From: Prostheceraeus crozeri
Taxonomy: Eukaryota; Platyhelminthes; Polycladida; Euryleptidae
Assembly: GCA_907163375.1 (NCBI GenBank)
Contig: CAJQUW010016855.1
Coordinates: 37,783 to 101,782 of the forward strand
Reading direction: 5' to 3'
DNA length: 64,000 nt
Below, piece by piece: positions 23,458 through 34,735 of the stretch (position 1 is the first letter of the stretch; each line of letters opens with the position of its first letter). Under the pieces are notes generated by a model. That model had not been told where the DNA came from. It ran no database searches and saw only the letters and a program-made list of their open reading frames with translations. The translations under genes and the position numbers were made by a program.

Positions 23458-26400
23458 TCAGGTCTTCAGACATTTCCTGACTTCGTTCTTGTCTTCATGC
23501 ACTTCTGAATTTGTTGGAATTTCAGGCACTAAATCACTCAACGTCATAACAGCACTAGTGGCATTACACACGATCGGAGGAGATCGAGTTTGCTCGATTT
23601 TATCAGCATAAGTACTCTCTAAGAGGTATAATCTCTTGATCGGACGGAGAGAAGTGCAATCACCTTTACAAACGCGAGCTATGGTACGGCAGCCAGAGCG
23701 AGTTTCTGCAGGGAACGAGGCTTTCACAGAATGAGGCCGAAAATGAGGCTTTCACAAAATGATGTACACCCTATGCCTACTACAAATCGGCACGTCTACC
23801 GAGTTCTAGTGAGTTCCTCTTCTTGTCAGACAGAATCAAAGAAAAACATATGCAAATCCAATGGGACGCAGATTGCAGTTTTTGGCTAAAATGAAATTGT
23901 CTATGTTTTCTCTAGTTAAGCAAAAAGTACTAAGCCCAAAGTCATAATTTTTGGCATGGAATGTCTTCAGGTCATTTCCCATGATGTGCATGTGGTATTA
24001 GTATACTTCTGATCGGCAATGTATGTGAGAATGTGTCTGAATGTGGATAAAGTTGCTCAAAATGTTTGTGTTTGCTGACATTAAGAGGCTCGCCAAACCG
24101 AAATGTGTTTAGCTTTATAGACAGGGGTGCAGGAACATGAAATGAAATGATCTGAAGACAATCCATCCCAAAAATTATGACTCTGAGCCTAGTACTTTTC
24201 GCTTAATCAGAGAAAACAAAGGAAATTACATTTTAACCAAAACGTTCAATCTCCGTCCCATTGGATTTACATGTGTTTTTCTTTGATCCTGTCTGACAAG
24301 AGGAGGAACTCACTAGAACTCGGCAGACGCGCGATTTCGTAGTGGGGGTGGGGTGCACATTATTCTGTGAAAACCTAATTTTCGTCCTCGTTCCCTGCAG
24401 AAACTCGCTCTGGCTGCCGAACTACTACTCTCACCTTTCCATCTGAGGCAACAATAACTTCAGAAATCATACCTAACGGCCAATTCAACCTGCTACAAGC
24501 ACTGCCTTCAATCAAGACAACATCACAAACGTTCGAAACTTTACGAGGAACTTTCCAAGAGTACAAAGAGGTAAGATGCTCCTTCTTCGTCTTTTTCATA
24601 AGCTCATCACTAGTTCATTTCTCTTCCCTTACATTGTTGGACTTCAGTACGTGCTAACGATTCATCTGCTTCATTATTCTGACATGAACTAGGTGCTTCG
24701 CAAATTAAAGAGTCTCTTGGAGTTAGGGGAACTGGATCTTTAATATCAGAAGAAACATATGAAAAAGGTCGCTTGTTAATTCCTGACTCGACATTTATCA
24801 AGGTAGTTTTATATTCGCGGAATGACTAAACTGAGTTTCCTGAAGTTCGTCTTAGTGCACGCTTGATCAATCCTACCAAACGCTCATACAGACCACCAAA
24901 CCATGGATCCATAGGCGGATAATTCCCACTGCATAAATCGCAACTGTTTGGGTGCCAATTTAAAACTTAGCGCATTGTCAGAATTCAGGCGTTCTACTAC
25001 GTGTAACGAACCTGCGAAGAGCCATTACCAATGTTTGGATTGCCATATTACACAGCAGCTCAAGATGAATAGCTCGCACAGTGAGGCATGTCAAAATCAG
25101 AAAGTATGCTTTTTCACCGCTCTTGGTGATCAAAGGACCTCCAAAATCTAATCCAGTAGAATGAAAAGATTGTTGAACAACTGTATGTCTCATAGGTAAA
25201 GCCGATTCTTCCGATTCAAAAGGTCTACCATCAAAACGACGGCACTTTCGACATTCATGTATCACTGATCTACATACTCGACGACGATGAAATAGCCAGA
25301 ACTTTTGTTGGACTTAAGCAAGAGTCCGGGTGATTCCTCCATGACATAGATTCATGATGGAATTGAATGACAAGACGAACTAGATATGACTTTTGATGGA
25401 GCATTGTCAGTGGACACGAACTAGATCTTCCAGAGGGGACAGGAATGTCATCATCATTCAGATTTGGATTTGAATTTGCGATAGTTCGAATCTTTCATTT
25501 TAATAACATAAATCACATAACACAACCTTCAACATAAATCAGACTTCAGCTTGTGGAATTCAACTTTGTACGATTCCTGTTGGTCTTGACGAATACAGAT
25601 CTTCTCAGCCTCTCTCAACTCAAAAACAGCAAGATCGCCATGTCTCTTCGGCAATTGTGACGAAAACGTATGATCCATGCAGTTGTCACTAGAAGTCGCT
25701 CCCAAGACAAAAAATTGGCTGGACTCCAGTGATCTTCATCATCATTAGGAACACAAACACTTTGATCACGATGCAGAGTCCGCATGTCGCACGTCTTCGC
25801 TTCTTGCATGATCTCTAAATGAACAGAAAATTCATCCAAACAATCAGTCTTGAACTTAGGTGCAGAAGAAGTAAAATTGAGTGTCCACTCAGGACCACGG
25901 TTCCACAATTCGAGATCCTTTAATCTCGTCAAAGAGGCACCTCGCGATATCACATCTGCTGGGTTTTCACGACTGACAACATGAAGCCAACTGGATCGAT
26001 CTGTCAACGATCGAATTTCAGAAGCTCTGTTGGCCACAAACTGTTTCCAGCTTTTATCATTTCTGATTCAACCACAGTAAATCAATGACTACGTCCAACA
26101 GAAACAAGTTTCAGAGGAAAAATATCTACCGATGGCTTCCAATATTTTTTCCAGTGGACGACTTCCCATCAAACACGCGAGTAATTCCAATCGTGGTAAA
26201 GTGATGCAATCGTTCTTTGGAGGTGCAACTCTACTTTTGGCTATCACACGACAAACGTCAACGTTTGCTTCAGTAGTCTCACCAACACAAAACACAAGTG
26301 CTCCATAAGCCTTACTTTTATAGTGTACTTTTTGTTTTTTGGTGGGTGAGGAATTTACATTTAGATGATTCGAATTGTTCTGGATAAGAACAATCCAATG

Positions 26401-26547
26401 GTTCAGACCCGATAGCAAGTAAAGGATGTGGAAAACTTGAGTTTTGCATCTTTGGATGATCGATTCAATTCTGTGACTTCTATGGATGAACTTGTGATTT
26501 TTGAGAACTAAGTTCATTTTTTGGATGTGTTTAGAAAAGATAATCAA
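23458..26547 (-). pseudogene. BEL/Pao LTR retrotransposon, RNase H-integrase part, interrupted
   Basis: Reading on the minus strand, the protease/RT-to-RNase H side at 26089-26330 contains SKAYGALVF and KSRVAPPKNDCITLPRLELL. The frame at 25615-26037 contains FVANRASEIRSLT-type sequence and ENPADVISRGAS. The integrase frame at 24978-25265 has MIHECRKCRRF (zinc-binding region), FHSTGLDFGGP and TCLTVRAIHLELL. The integrase C-terminus (24420-24570) has CDVVLIEG, then WPLGMISEV and DGKVRVV, and continues after the insertion at 23458-23686 with RPIKRLYLLE. These are BEL/Pao signatures. Frames are broken repeatedly, and a foldback element (23687-24419) splits the integrase end. Another copy of that family (26692-26974) lies at the upstream limit. 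No LTR pair or YxDD loop was identified. Confidence 0.85.
23687..24419. mobile_element. Foldback element, copy 2 (complete, long inverted repeats)
   Basis: Both ends begin CGGCAGCCAGAGCGAGTTTC. The two arms are inverted copies of each other for roughly 300 bp: GAGTTCTAGTGAGTTCCTC, AATCCAATGGGACG and TCATAATTTTTGG appear in each. A loop of about 130 bp separates them. The element sits in the middle of the BEL/Pao integrase C-terminal coding region, which resumes on the other side. A transcript through it would form a long hairpin. Confidence 0.9.
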
Positions 26548-26691
26548 CCCAGACGACGTTTTGCAAACTTGATCTCGCGACTACTCATGACTGTGTATGA
26601 AACAGACATCAAGTCTGTGTCCTTAGGACTGCAATCCCAGGATCCCGCTGATTTCTCACAATTCTGTAATCCCGGGATTTGACATATTATT

Positions 26692-26974
26692 CGGCGGCCA
26701 GAATGACTTTCTACAGGGAACGAGGCCGAAAATGAGACTTTCACGGAATTATGTCCACCCTACGACTGCTACGAATCTGAACGTCTGCCGAGTTCTAGTG
26801 TGTTCCTCTTATTGTCAGACACGATCAAAGAAAAATACATGTAAATCCAATGGGACGCAGATTGCAGTTTTTGGCAACAATGAAATTTTGTATGGACGCA
26901 GATTGGAGTGTACATCATTCTTTCAAAGTCTCATTTTTGGCCTCGTTCACAGCAGAACCTCGTTCTGGCTGCCG
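26692..26974. mobile_element. Foldback element, copy 3 (short deletion derivative)
   Basis: The ends match the CGGCAGCCAGA termini of copies 1 and 2. One arm is present (TGTCCACCCTACG through AATCCAATGGGACGCAG) and the loop and most of the other arm are gone. The total is 283 bp. Confidence 0.88.
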
Positions 26975-27018
26975 GACTAGTGCTGACGTTCCTGACTGCA
27001 TGACCCCCAATGACATTT

Positions 27019-27160
27019 CAATTTTGCGTTTCTGTCCGTTGTGTCAGCGGATGTAGAGAAGTCCTTCAGTAACTACCAAATGATGCTATCCGACCAGAGG
27101 CAAAGTCTCACAAAGGGGAATATTCACCGCATTGTAATAACAAGCTTATTACAATAATTG
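27019..27160 (+). pseudogene. hAT dimerisation-domain fragment
   Basis: In one plus-strand frame the sequence reads SADVEKSFSNYQMMLSDQRQ followed by SLTKGNI. This is the conserved C-terminal hAT dimerisation block (ERsFS...sD.R..l). No upstream transposase is recognisable, so it is an orphan tail. CCCGGGATTT-type hAT end sequence lies nearby at about 26670-26680. Confidence 0.7.
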
Positions 27161-28050
27161 CTGACTGTCTCCCTGTTGATGACTTTTGTCGTCAATTGAA
27201 ATTAGTTTTTGTTCGTGGTAGTTCGTGGTAGTTAGTCTGCAAGTGCTGACTGCAGACTGCAGATAGAAGACCGGAGAATTATGTTGCACATGCAACCTCG
27301 CCGCTCTCCAATCGCGTTACAGGTAATTTGAACCTGTGATCTATATTCCTCACCGTCTCTGAAATTTCTATTTTGTTATTGAGGTATTTTTAAAACTGCT
27401 TCAAAGATAGATTTTGTTTGTGAATGATGATCAATTTTTTGTCTCCGACAATGATATCAAAACAAATTTGATAAGACTGCATATCTTCCATTATTGTTTT
27501 CAGTAGAATGATTGTAGCTTTTATCGTACCGGTAAATGAAACATAGAGAAAGAAAGAGAGAGGGAGAGATAAGAGGCATAAACTTACCAAGCAATATCAT
27601 AAGAGATTACATCGCTAACGATTAAGTACAGCGTGTTTGACAATGTCTAATAATTTCGAATAAACAACCTTGATAATGTTTTTTGGCTCAACAATGATGA
27701 CCGTATGCAATTGCTGTGCAGTGTAATGTGATAACAGTGGCTTGCGGTGCCACTCATCATTATGCATGCGATGCACAGAATCGAATTTTTAGGCGCCCAT
27801 GTGCTCAAAAATAATACATCGTCTTTGCACATTGTATCATTTATCATATTTGATATCGAAAAGGGCGTTCATATAGTTTCTAATATCTTGAACATTTTCA
27901 TTAACCTGTTGGCTGCTGTTGAAATTATATGAAAACTATTTGCTCTAATGAATCTCTTGTACTTCACACCGTGAATATGTGGAATTATCTAAAAATAAGG
28001 TCCATCCTTCTTGATTTTTTGAAGAAGTCATCGACGACAACATGTTCAGA
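27161..28050. other. Non-coding stretch
   Basis: No gene is recognised. A purine-rich AGAAAGAAAGAGAGAGG tract is present near 27545. Confidence 0.5.
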
Positions 28051-28140
28051 ACCTCCTTGCCTGATTTGTAGGTTGCGCTTACAGTTTTCTCAATTGATAT
28101 TCAGCCTTGAGCTTCACACAGCCACGGAAAAATCCTCGTA

Positions 28141-29268
28141 TCGATGAATATTTTCCTTTCCGTCTTTCGACGCTTCAGTGTTCATCTGAAGTCAAGGCAT
28201 CGACCGCCCATCTTCAACAACATTCTGATTGCTACTATGGAATCCCTAACGGAGAATGATGACAACGAACATTATTGTGGCTCGGTTTTAGTAACAGTGG
28301 ACTTTCAAAAGGCATTCGATTTCATTAATCATGTTTATTGAAAATATGTTTTATTGAAAAATTGTTGAATTTCGAATTACCAAAAGGATTCGTACTATGG
28401 ATCAAAGATTATCTAGAAAGACGAAGTGCTCGGGTCAAGGTCAAACTACTTAACAAGGTTAACTACTTGTGTCGTGAAATACGCTGATGATATTTCTCTT
28501 GTATTGCCAATATGCTACTCCGATTTTAATAAAATGTCAGCTTTGATTAATCAGGAGATTGAAAATGTGCAAGTATGGTGTGTTAGTAATGATCTGAAGC
28601 TCAACGCATCGAAATCTAAAATTGTGATATGTGATAAAAGGCGTTTAAATGTGTACCAGGTACCTTTTGAAGTTGTAGAAAGTGTAAATATTTTGGGCGT
28701 CATTGTCACATGTGATTTAAGCTGGAAGATGCATGTTGATAAAATTACCTCAACTGTAAATTAGCGATTTGATGTACTTCGTAGAATGAGACTGTATTTT
28801 AACCATCACGAACTCCATCAATTGTACAATGGTTTTATTAGATCTGTAATAGAGTATGCATGTCCTTGTTTCGTTGGATTGAACATTGCACTGTCCAAGA
28901 CACTTTCAAAAATTGATAGAAGAGCTCACAGGATCATTTTCCAAGATAACAACCCCGCTTGCAATTGCACCGTTGATGAAATCATCCGTCGCCGAAATGT
29001 CACCAGTATAAAACTTTTCAAGAGCATAGCCACGAATAAAGATCACTCCCTTGCTCATCATGTGCCTCGTACACTTACTTTCAGCAAAATGTATGCTGTT
29101 CCATTGTGCAGAACATTGAAGCGGAAGCGATCTTTCTTTCCATTTACTGTTAACTTGATGAATGACAATTGTTGATAAATTCTCATTTTGTGATTATATG
29201 ATGTTATATATGATTTTCATTTCAAGAAATGTAAACTTAATTTATCTTATCTTAACAATTTTTTTGGC
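28141..29268 (+). pseudogene. Non-LTR retrotransposon (LINE), RT and 3' end
   Basis: The plus-strand frames follow the order of a LINE reverse transcriptase. VTVDFQKAFDFINH at about 28288-28335 is the first catalytic region. VVKYADDISLVLPI at 28475-28515 is the YADD active-site block. LKLNASKSKIVI near 28595-28625 follows it, then the thumb-like block SVNILGVIVTCDLSWKMH. The last frame (28786-29175) contains VIEYACPCF and ends LMNDNC. A TAG breaks the frame at 28762-28764 and a frameshift lies before 28426. The 3' UTR ends in repeated TTATCTTATCTTA, as in several LINE clades with short tandem tails. The endonuclease part is missing (5' truncation). Confidence 0.85.
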
Positions 29269-29306
29269 AAATATTCTGACAGAGAATGCTCTTTTTATCA
29301 TACCAC

Positions 29307-29328
29307 ATATATATATATATATATATAT
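29307..29328. repeat. (AT)n microsatellite
   Basis: Eleven AT units directly precede the Penelope-like element. A second AT tract follows that element at 30321. Confidence 0.97.
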
Positions 29329-29334
29329 GTATAT

Positions 29335-30292
29335 TGTGAAAATCAAAAAATCTGAGTTCCGTACGCGTTTCAGAGCAAGTATATTCTCCTTCGTCAGCGG
29401 AAAGCTAAAAGAACACTGTTACAAGCCTTGATAATGGCTACAGTAAAAATGCTATCTTACAAGTAAAGAAGAGAGTGGAAACTCAAGTTGAGAAAAATAG
29501 AGGAGAAAATAGAGACGGAGATAACAGCGAACAAAGTAAAAAATCTATCTATTGGCTGCTTCCTTACATTCAAGGTAAAGAAAAGCTAATCAAAGATAAG
29601 ATTCATCAAATTAACAGAAATCTACCGGAAAATATTGTTATACGAACGGCTTTCCGAGTGAATAAAACCAGTATGTTTTTCCACAACAAGGACAGAATCC
29701 CCCCGACATTGAAATCACAATGTGTATATAAATACGAATGCAAAGACTGCAAACAGGTATATATCGAGGAGACGTCACGGCATCTGGCTACTAGAATGAA
29801 TGAACACATACAGGGCTATCTGGTACCAACCGAAATCACGATGCATTCACATGAAATCGATGAAAGAAATTTTTCTGTCATCGCTGTGTCACAATGGCAT
29901 AAAATTTTTGAAAACATTTGTCTGAAAGATGCTCAGAATTGCATGAATGAAAGAGATAGTTCATTTCCATTATTGTTAGATTTGTGAACTTTAATTTGAT
30001 TTTGCCTACATGTAATTTCTTTATTCTATTTACAGAGTGTATTTTTGTGCTTTTATGGTGACATTGCAGAAATCTCTATGCCATGACCTATCGCGAGCTT
30101 CATGTCTGAACTTTGCCGTCACACTCGATTTTCCAGCAGTCAAATAGTGATTTGTGTTACAACCGTCAATTTTGTGAATTTTTAATGATTTTGTATATAA
30201 AGCTTGTAACAGTGTTCTTTTAGCTTTCGCTGACGAAGGAGAATAAACTTGCTCTGAAACGCGTACGGAACTCAGATTTTTTGATTTTCACA
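29335..30292 (+). mobile_element. Penelope-like element (EN part) with inverted terminal repeats
   Basis: A block of about 92 bp at 29335-29426 recurs inverted at 30202-30292 with about 98% identity (one substitution and one indel). Between the arms lies only the GIY-YIG endonuclease reading frame. Penelope-like elements characteristically carry such partial terminal repeats in direct or inverted order and are often 5' truncated. AT microsatellites flank both sides. Each arm contains CTGACGA followed 22 bases later by GAAAC, a hammerhead-like arrangement. Confidence 0.88.
29475..29987 (+). pseudogene. PLE GIY-YIG endonuclease domain, altered motif
   Basis: This is the C-terminal endonuclease half of a Penelope-like polyprotein. 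In active elements it nicks the target for reverse transcription. The cysteine-bearing region CVYKYECKDC corresponds to the GIY segment. QVYIEETSRHLATRM corresponds to YIG-x-T-x-R followed by the conserved arginine helix, and MNEHI and HSHEI to downstream conserved positions. The central YIG glycine is Glu here (YIE), which would be expected to weaken catalysis. There is no reverse transcriptase upstream. The 170-codon frame itself is open and ends at a TGA, but the start methionine is arbitrary because the 5' part of the polyprotein is missing. Confidence 0.82.
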
Positions 30293-30320
30293 AAATATTA
30301 TGTGGGCATATATTTCTTAA

Positions 30321-30346
30321 ATATATATATATATATATATATATAT
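30321..30346. repeat. (AT)n microsatellite
   Basis: Thirteen AT units lie between the Penelope-like element and the next hAT element. The last bases overlap the ATTCCAAT duplication. Confidence 0.97.
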
Positions 30347-30352
30347 TCCAAT

Positions 30353-31113
30353 CAGGGATGCGGAGACGGAGTCCTGGAGTCCTATAATTTTTGCTGTAGT
30401 CGGAGTCGGAGTCCTATCAAATGATAGGATTCCGGACTCCGGCTTATAACTAGACCCGAAATATAATATAGACACATTATTTATCCTCGTGCGGAGCTGT
30501 CACTGTCTTGATGTCAACTTTCTCCGTCAAACAAAAGTACAGAGACACCAGTGCATCCAAAGCTTGTAATAGTTGAGGGAATGAACCGTGATAGTGGAAA
30601 AAGGATTGTCTTTTCACTCGGTGATTTAATAGAAAAGACAAGCCTTCCTAGCCTCGATCACACCTACGCACCAAAGGTCACATCAGAGACAAAAATGAAA
30701 TACTACTTTGTTTAAGAACATTACTTTTTATCCTCACGTTAAACGTGTGTGATTGCTCTTCTAAAGCGCATATCAAAATCAGAAGTGTACTCATAATTTT
30801 TGGAGAAGGATAGGGATTTCTTCCCTGGTAGAGACTGGAGAAAGACCGTGTGAAGCACACATCAGCAGGATGGGAGAGCCGAGTCGTATGCATCAAATTT
30901 AAAGCGACATTTGATAAAATTTCGTCGAAAATGATTGATGAATTGATACAGCAATGATCACTAAAGATAGGTTCAGACAATGTAGGTTACCAGTTATTTT
31001 AAGAAAACTAGGCTATATATTTTCCACCCGGAGTCGGAGTCCTATCAAAAGCCGGAGTCCTACCAAACCCCGGAGTCGGAGTCCTATCAAAATGATAGGA
31101 CTCCGCATCCCTG
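30353..31113. mobile_element. Non-autonomous hAT, CAGGGATGCGGAG ends
   Basis: Both termini read CAGGGATGCGGAG and are flanked by a perfect 8-bp duplication, ATTCCAAT, at 30345-30352 and 31114-31121. Both subterminal regions are built from repeated GGAGTCGGAGTCCTATCA-type units. They also carry the small palindrome CCTATCAtttTGATAGG. The 761-bp body has no transposase. The exact duplication indicates a comparatively recent insertion. Confidence 0.93.
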
Positions 31114-31121
31114 ATTCCAAT

Positions 31122-33180
31122 GACATGCTTCAATCCGTCTTGTGACATCCAGACAGGAATCTTTCTATAGGGCGCACCGGAAATGTAGGACCGGCCTAAA
31201 ATGCAACAATTTAGTCGGGGGAGCGTGTCGGCGTGCCGTAGGAGTCAGCTGTTAGAAAATTTGGAATGTCTGGGCGTTCCGGCGCGATTCTTGCAACGAT
31301 TCCAATCTGGAGTGAAATTACGTTACTATACGTGCACTTCCGTAATTCCAACTTCATCACTGTAAAATCTGCCATGGAAATCTTATGCTCAGAGTGTTAA
31401 ATCCCGGGATCCCAGGATAGTAATCTGCAATAATGATATAGTAATTGATATGTATTATTAATATATAGTAGCATTATTACACTAGGTGACATTGCCACGT
31501 TTAATTACGGAACACCCCAAACGGTTAAGGAGGGCAGTTTATACTTCTACACGCGTACATGCGCGCTGCATTAAGAGTCAGCAATCACGTGATCTGATGC
31601 TGTCAAAACATGGGGAATGTTTATACGCGCGGGCGACCGTTTATAATTTACGCGTCGTCTTTCCGCGTTGTCGTTGAACCACGGTCCACGGATGAACCGC
31701 TTAGCATGTTCTGTCTGCCCTGAGCATGAAATTGAGGTCGTATCACATTGTTTAGCCTCTTATACATACAGACACATGAGACAGAAAGTATATATAGCAG
31801 GAATGATGACATATGTTGCAGTATATGTCACCTACCCACAGATGTTTAGGGTCATGCATGATTACGCGCAATTTGCGCGTGAATTCTGCAACCCATTACT
31901 ACATCAACATTATATTTCTTCATATACTTCATGGTGGAATATAAAAGAAAACTTCTTTGTATTTTATTGTACTAATTTAAGACTGGTTTGAAGCAGTCTC
32001 AAATATTTGTTCTAATTTATGATAATTTCAGTGAAGACATGCTTTATGGCAGTTTCAAGTTACGTGCTTATTTGTGTTTATCCTCAGATAAAACAGTCAT
32101 AAGTTTTAAATAAATTTTAATAATAATAATTTTAATTTGGTTATTTTTAGCACAGTGCCCAATTACACCAGAAAATTTTATTGTCCTAACTTAGCATCGT
32201 CTCGAAAATTTGAACTTATAAAGTGTACGAGCCACTCAGTGATTCTGAGTTATGGCGTAGGATTAGAATTAAGATTTATAACACGTTCAGGTTACGAGCG
32301 TCAGAGCACTCATTATATCATTTGAAGTTTTGCTTGACTAACACACTTCACATAATTCTTGTGTAAATGATATTCATTTCACATTTTGGCTCTCTTTCTC
32401 ATGTTGCATCACTTTTACATTATGTTACCTAATGTCACGCTGCAATTATATCATTTATCATAATCATAATGGAGGCAACAATAAAGTTTTAGAAAACTTT
32501 GCTCATTGACATGGTGAACTCATTTCAACGGTTATGTCTTTCTCGTACCTTCTATGGCGGCTGCTTCCTATGAAATGAAAACCTCTAAGCATTGATTTTG
32601 GAAAGACAGGGGTGGAAAATAACGAGTTCCAATCTCCCTCCTAAGATCTATGATATGTAGAGATTGAAATGAACAACTAATTGATAAAAGAAGCTATTCA
32701 ACCAAACATTACATTCTTTCCCATGTCATATAACTAAAAGAACTTTTGAGGATAGAAACATACATGTATGATGCAGTAATCTATATGAATATTTGACAAC
32801 TTTTAGGTGCTTACTGAAAAACTCCGATAATACCATTGATGAATGATACTAAAGTTGTTAGGGGAGTTTCCAAAATTCGTGCAAAAAATTTAGTTCTGGG
32901 TGCGTCACTCCGTTCTGTTTGAAGTTCAACGATTGTGCCATTCTGTACCAAGGATTTATGTGCAATGGCTACTCATGTTAATTGCATTCTATGACCAGAA
33001 TGACGTAAAGTGTTGTGTGATGCTGTGTAAGACGGGATATGATTTCCAGGAAAACGCAAACATTCCGCTTAATTTCCAAAATGCATCTCCTAGCATGATT
33101 GTTGGATAGCTGCACTAAAAATTCGAACTTTATTGTTGCTGAGTTGGATGAGAGAAGTCCTTTTTGTATTAATAAAATAC
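31122..33180. other. Non-coding stretch
   Basis: A hAT-like fragment, CAGAGTGTTAAATCCCGGGA, starts near 31390 and resembles sequence at 26670-26680 on the opposite strand. A slightly GC-richer patch with several ACGCG words lies at 31540-31680. No gene is recognised. Confidence 0.5.
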
Positions 33181-33665
33181 AGCTTTATTAGGACAAGGCC
33201 TTTCGGACGCACCAAGCGACCATCATCAGGTGCAGGCAGTCATGAACTTCAGTTGATCATGCCACATTGCTGAACAGGAGTCATGTACGGAACTGGACGC
33301 CAAAGCATAGAACTATACAAAGTGTGTTAATCATGTTGCGTATATAATATTAACAAATAAAATGACTACTGTTAAAACAAGAAGTAGACGAAAAAATGTA
33401 CATAAAAAGTCAAGAGAAGCAAACGAAGGAAAGAACTAGCTAAAAACTCCACAAGTCACTCAAAGAATGCTTTACACGATTGGAGGAACCAATCTTCTTT
33501 GTCCACAAGGCTTCTTTTACTATCCTCTTCCTCCATAAGGATTCTTTCTCCACTATTTGCATACCTTCGAAGTCAACTTGATGATCACTTTCAAAGACAT
33601 GACGGGCTACTTCAGAATGCTCAACGTCTGTGTCTTTGACTGCCCTGATGTGTTCCTTTCAATTT
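33181..33665 (-). mobile_element. Second Penelope-like element, 3' end
   Basis: On the minus strand the C-terminal end of a GIY-YIG endonuclease is open from 33660 to a TAG near 33437. Motifs are KEHIRAVKD, ARHVFESDHQVDF and EALWTKKIGSSNR. The histidine-rich HSEVARHVF and a late EA..I block match the tail of Penelope endonucleases. About 250 bp of 3' sequence follow, ending in a hammerhead-like core and an AATAAA (33185-33190). The 5' part is missing at about 33665. This copy is better preserved at its 3' end than the one at 29.3 kb. Confidence 0.82.
33202..33230 (-). ncRNA. Hammerhead-like core in the PLE 3' terminal repeat
   Basis: On the minus strand CTGATGA (33230-33224) is followed by a stem-forming segment, GGTCGC...GCGTCC with one U-U mismatch, and then GAAA (33205-33202). 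CUGANGA and GAAA separated by a short stem are the two halves of the hammerhead ribozyme core. Hammerheads are known from Penelope-like terminal repeats. Stems I and III were not resolved with certainty. Confidence 0.5.
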
Positions 33666-33724
33666 TATATAAAATAATATATATTATTTTATTTCTATTT
33701 CTTTATTGTTGCTGCATCGACGCG

Positions 33725-34117
33725 TATCTGTCGTCTCCACTGGTCACAGGATATAAGTTACAACGTGGCAATAGATCTAGACATGAGGTTCCAGCAGATC
33801 CACCATCTATTTTTCCTGGCTGTTTATGTGCTCATCATCGGCAGTTGACAGATATTGACTGTCGTAAGGTAGAAAGAGTAGTTTTGTTATCTAATCGTAC
33901 TGAGCAACGAGATGAGATAGAAGATCTTAATGAAATTGATTCAATTGAACCTTTCGATGTGTTTGTAAACGAGCTACCTTCGAAAATTTGTAATTCTGAT
34001 TTCAGCAACAGAATAACAAATACTGAAGTCTTGGTAATTTACATCAATGACCACATTCTTCCTGTAACAACTTTTTTCCATTTCAGTCAATCGACATTTC
34101 AAAGTCAGTGCTTATAA
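33725..34117 (+). CDS. Unrecognised open frame
   Basis: About 130 codons are open just beyond the Penelope fragment. The acidic middle contains NRTEQRDEIEDLNEIDSIEP and the end is SQSTFQSQCL. I do not recognise a domain. A splice-acceptor-like TTTATTGTTGCTGCATCG lies near its left end, so it could be an exon. An AT-rich low-complexity segment precedes it. It may equally be a decayed transposon frame. Function unknown. Confidence 0.25.
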   Translation, partial: YLSSPLVTGYKLQRGNRSRHEVPADPPSIFPGCLCAHHRQLTDIDCRKVERVVLLSNRTEQRDEIEDLNEIDSIEPFDVFVNELPSKICNSDFSNRITNTEVLVIYINDHILPVTTFFHFSQSTFQSQCL

Positions 34118-34735
34118 AGATAAACTAAAATTTCCATTCACGATATTTTAGGGTTTTCGCGCCGATTATATCGCTGGTCTCAGCTGGATGAGATAATAAA
34201 CAGGTGCAAAAATTCTGTCAGTTCACCGTATGAAATTGATTATCATGTTGCTTTTCTGAAAGACTTTATGACCTGCGTTGGATTTCCTCTTCCTCTCTTT
34301 TTCCGGCTTTGGTTACGACTTTGACCCAACAACTTCCGGTCGAAAACTCCCCCCCCCCACTGCTATCAAGCTCAAATCCAACACTGTTTATGACCAATGA
34401 AGAGTCATCATTCTGTTAAGAACTGAATTATTTACAACGAGTTCCTAAAAATTGTCGTCGATATTCGTACTTTACTTACAGTTGCACAGATTATTACTGG
34501 ACACCGCATACAATATGTACAGATATGTTATACAGACTATACAGTTATGTAGTCACAGATTCTACCTTTACCTTTCAACGGTTATGACACTACCGTCACC
34601 TACATCTATCAAACGTTACTTGGGAAATATGGCATGCGTCTCAGGAAAGAAAGAAAGTGAAAGTACCGTTTGAGAAGTTTTCAAATCTTTGAATCCTGGT
34701 CAGAGGTAATGTATGATTCTATTTGATGAAATGTA
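34118..34735. other. Non-coding spacer with a C10 run
   Basis: A run of ten C lies at about 34349. No gene is recognised. Confidence 0.5.

Noticed and set aside
33557-33720. N-terminal part of the 186-codon plus-strand ORF
   Set aside because: It is antisense to clear Penelope endonuclease coding and then crosses low-complexity AT sequence. Only the part after 33725 is left as a possible frame.
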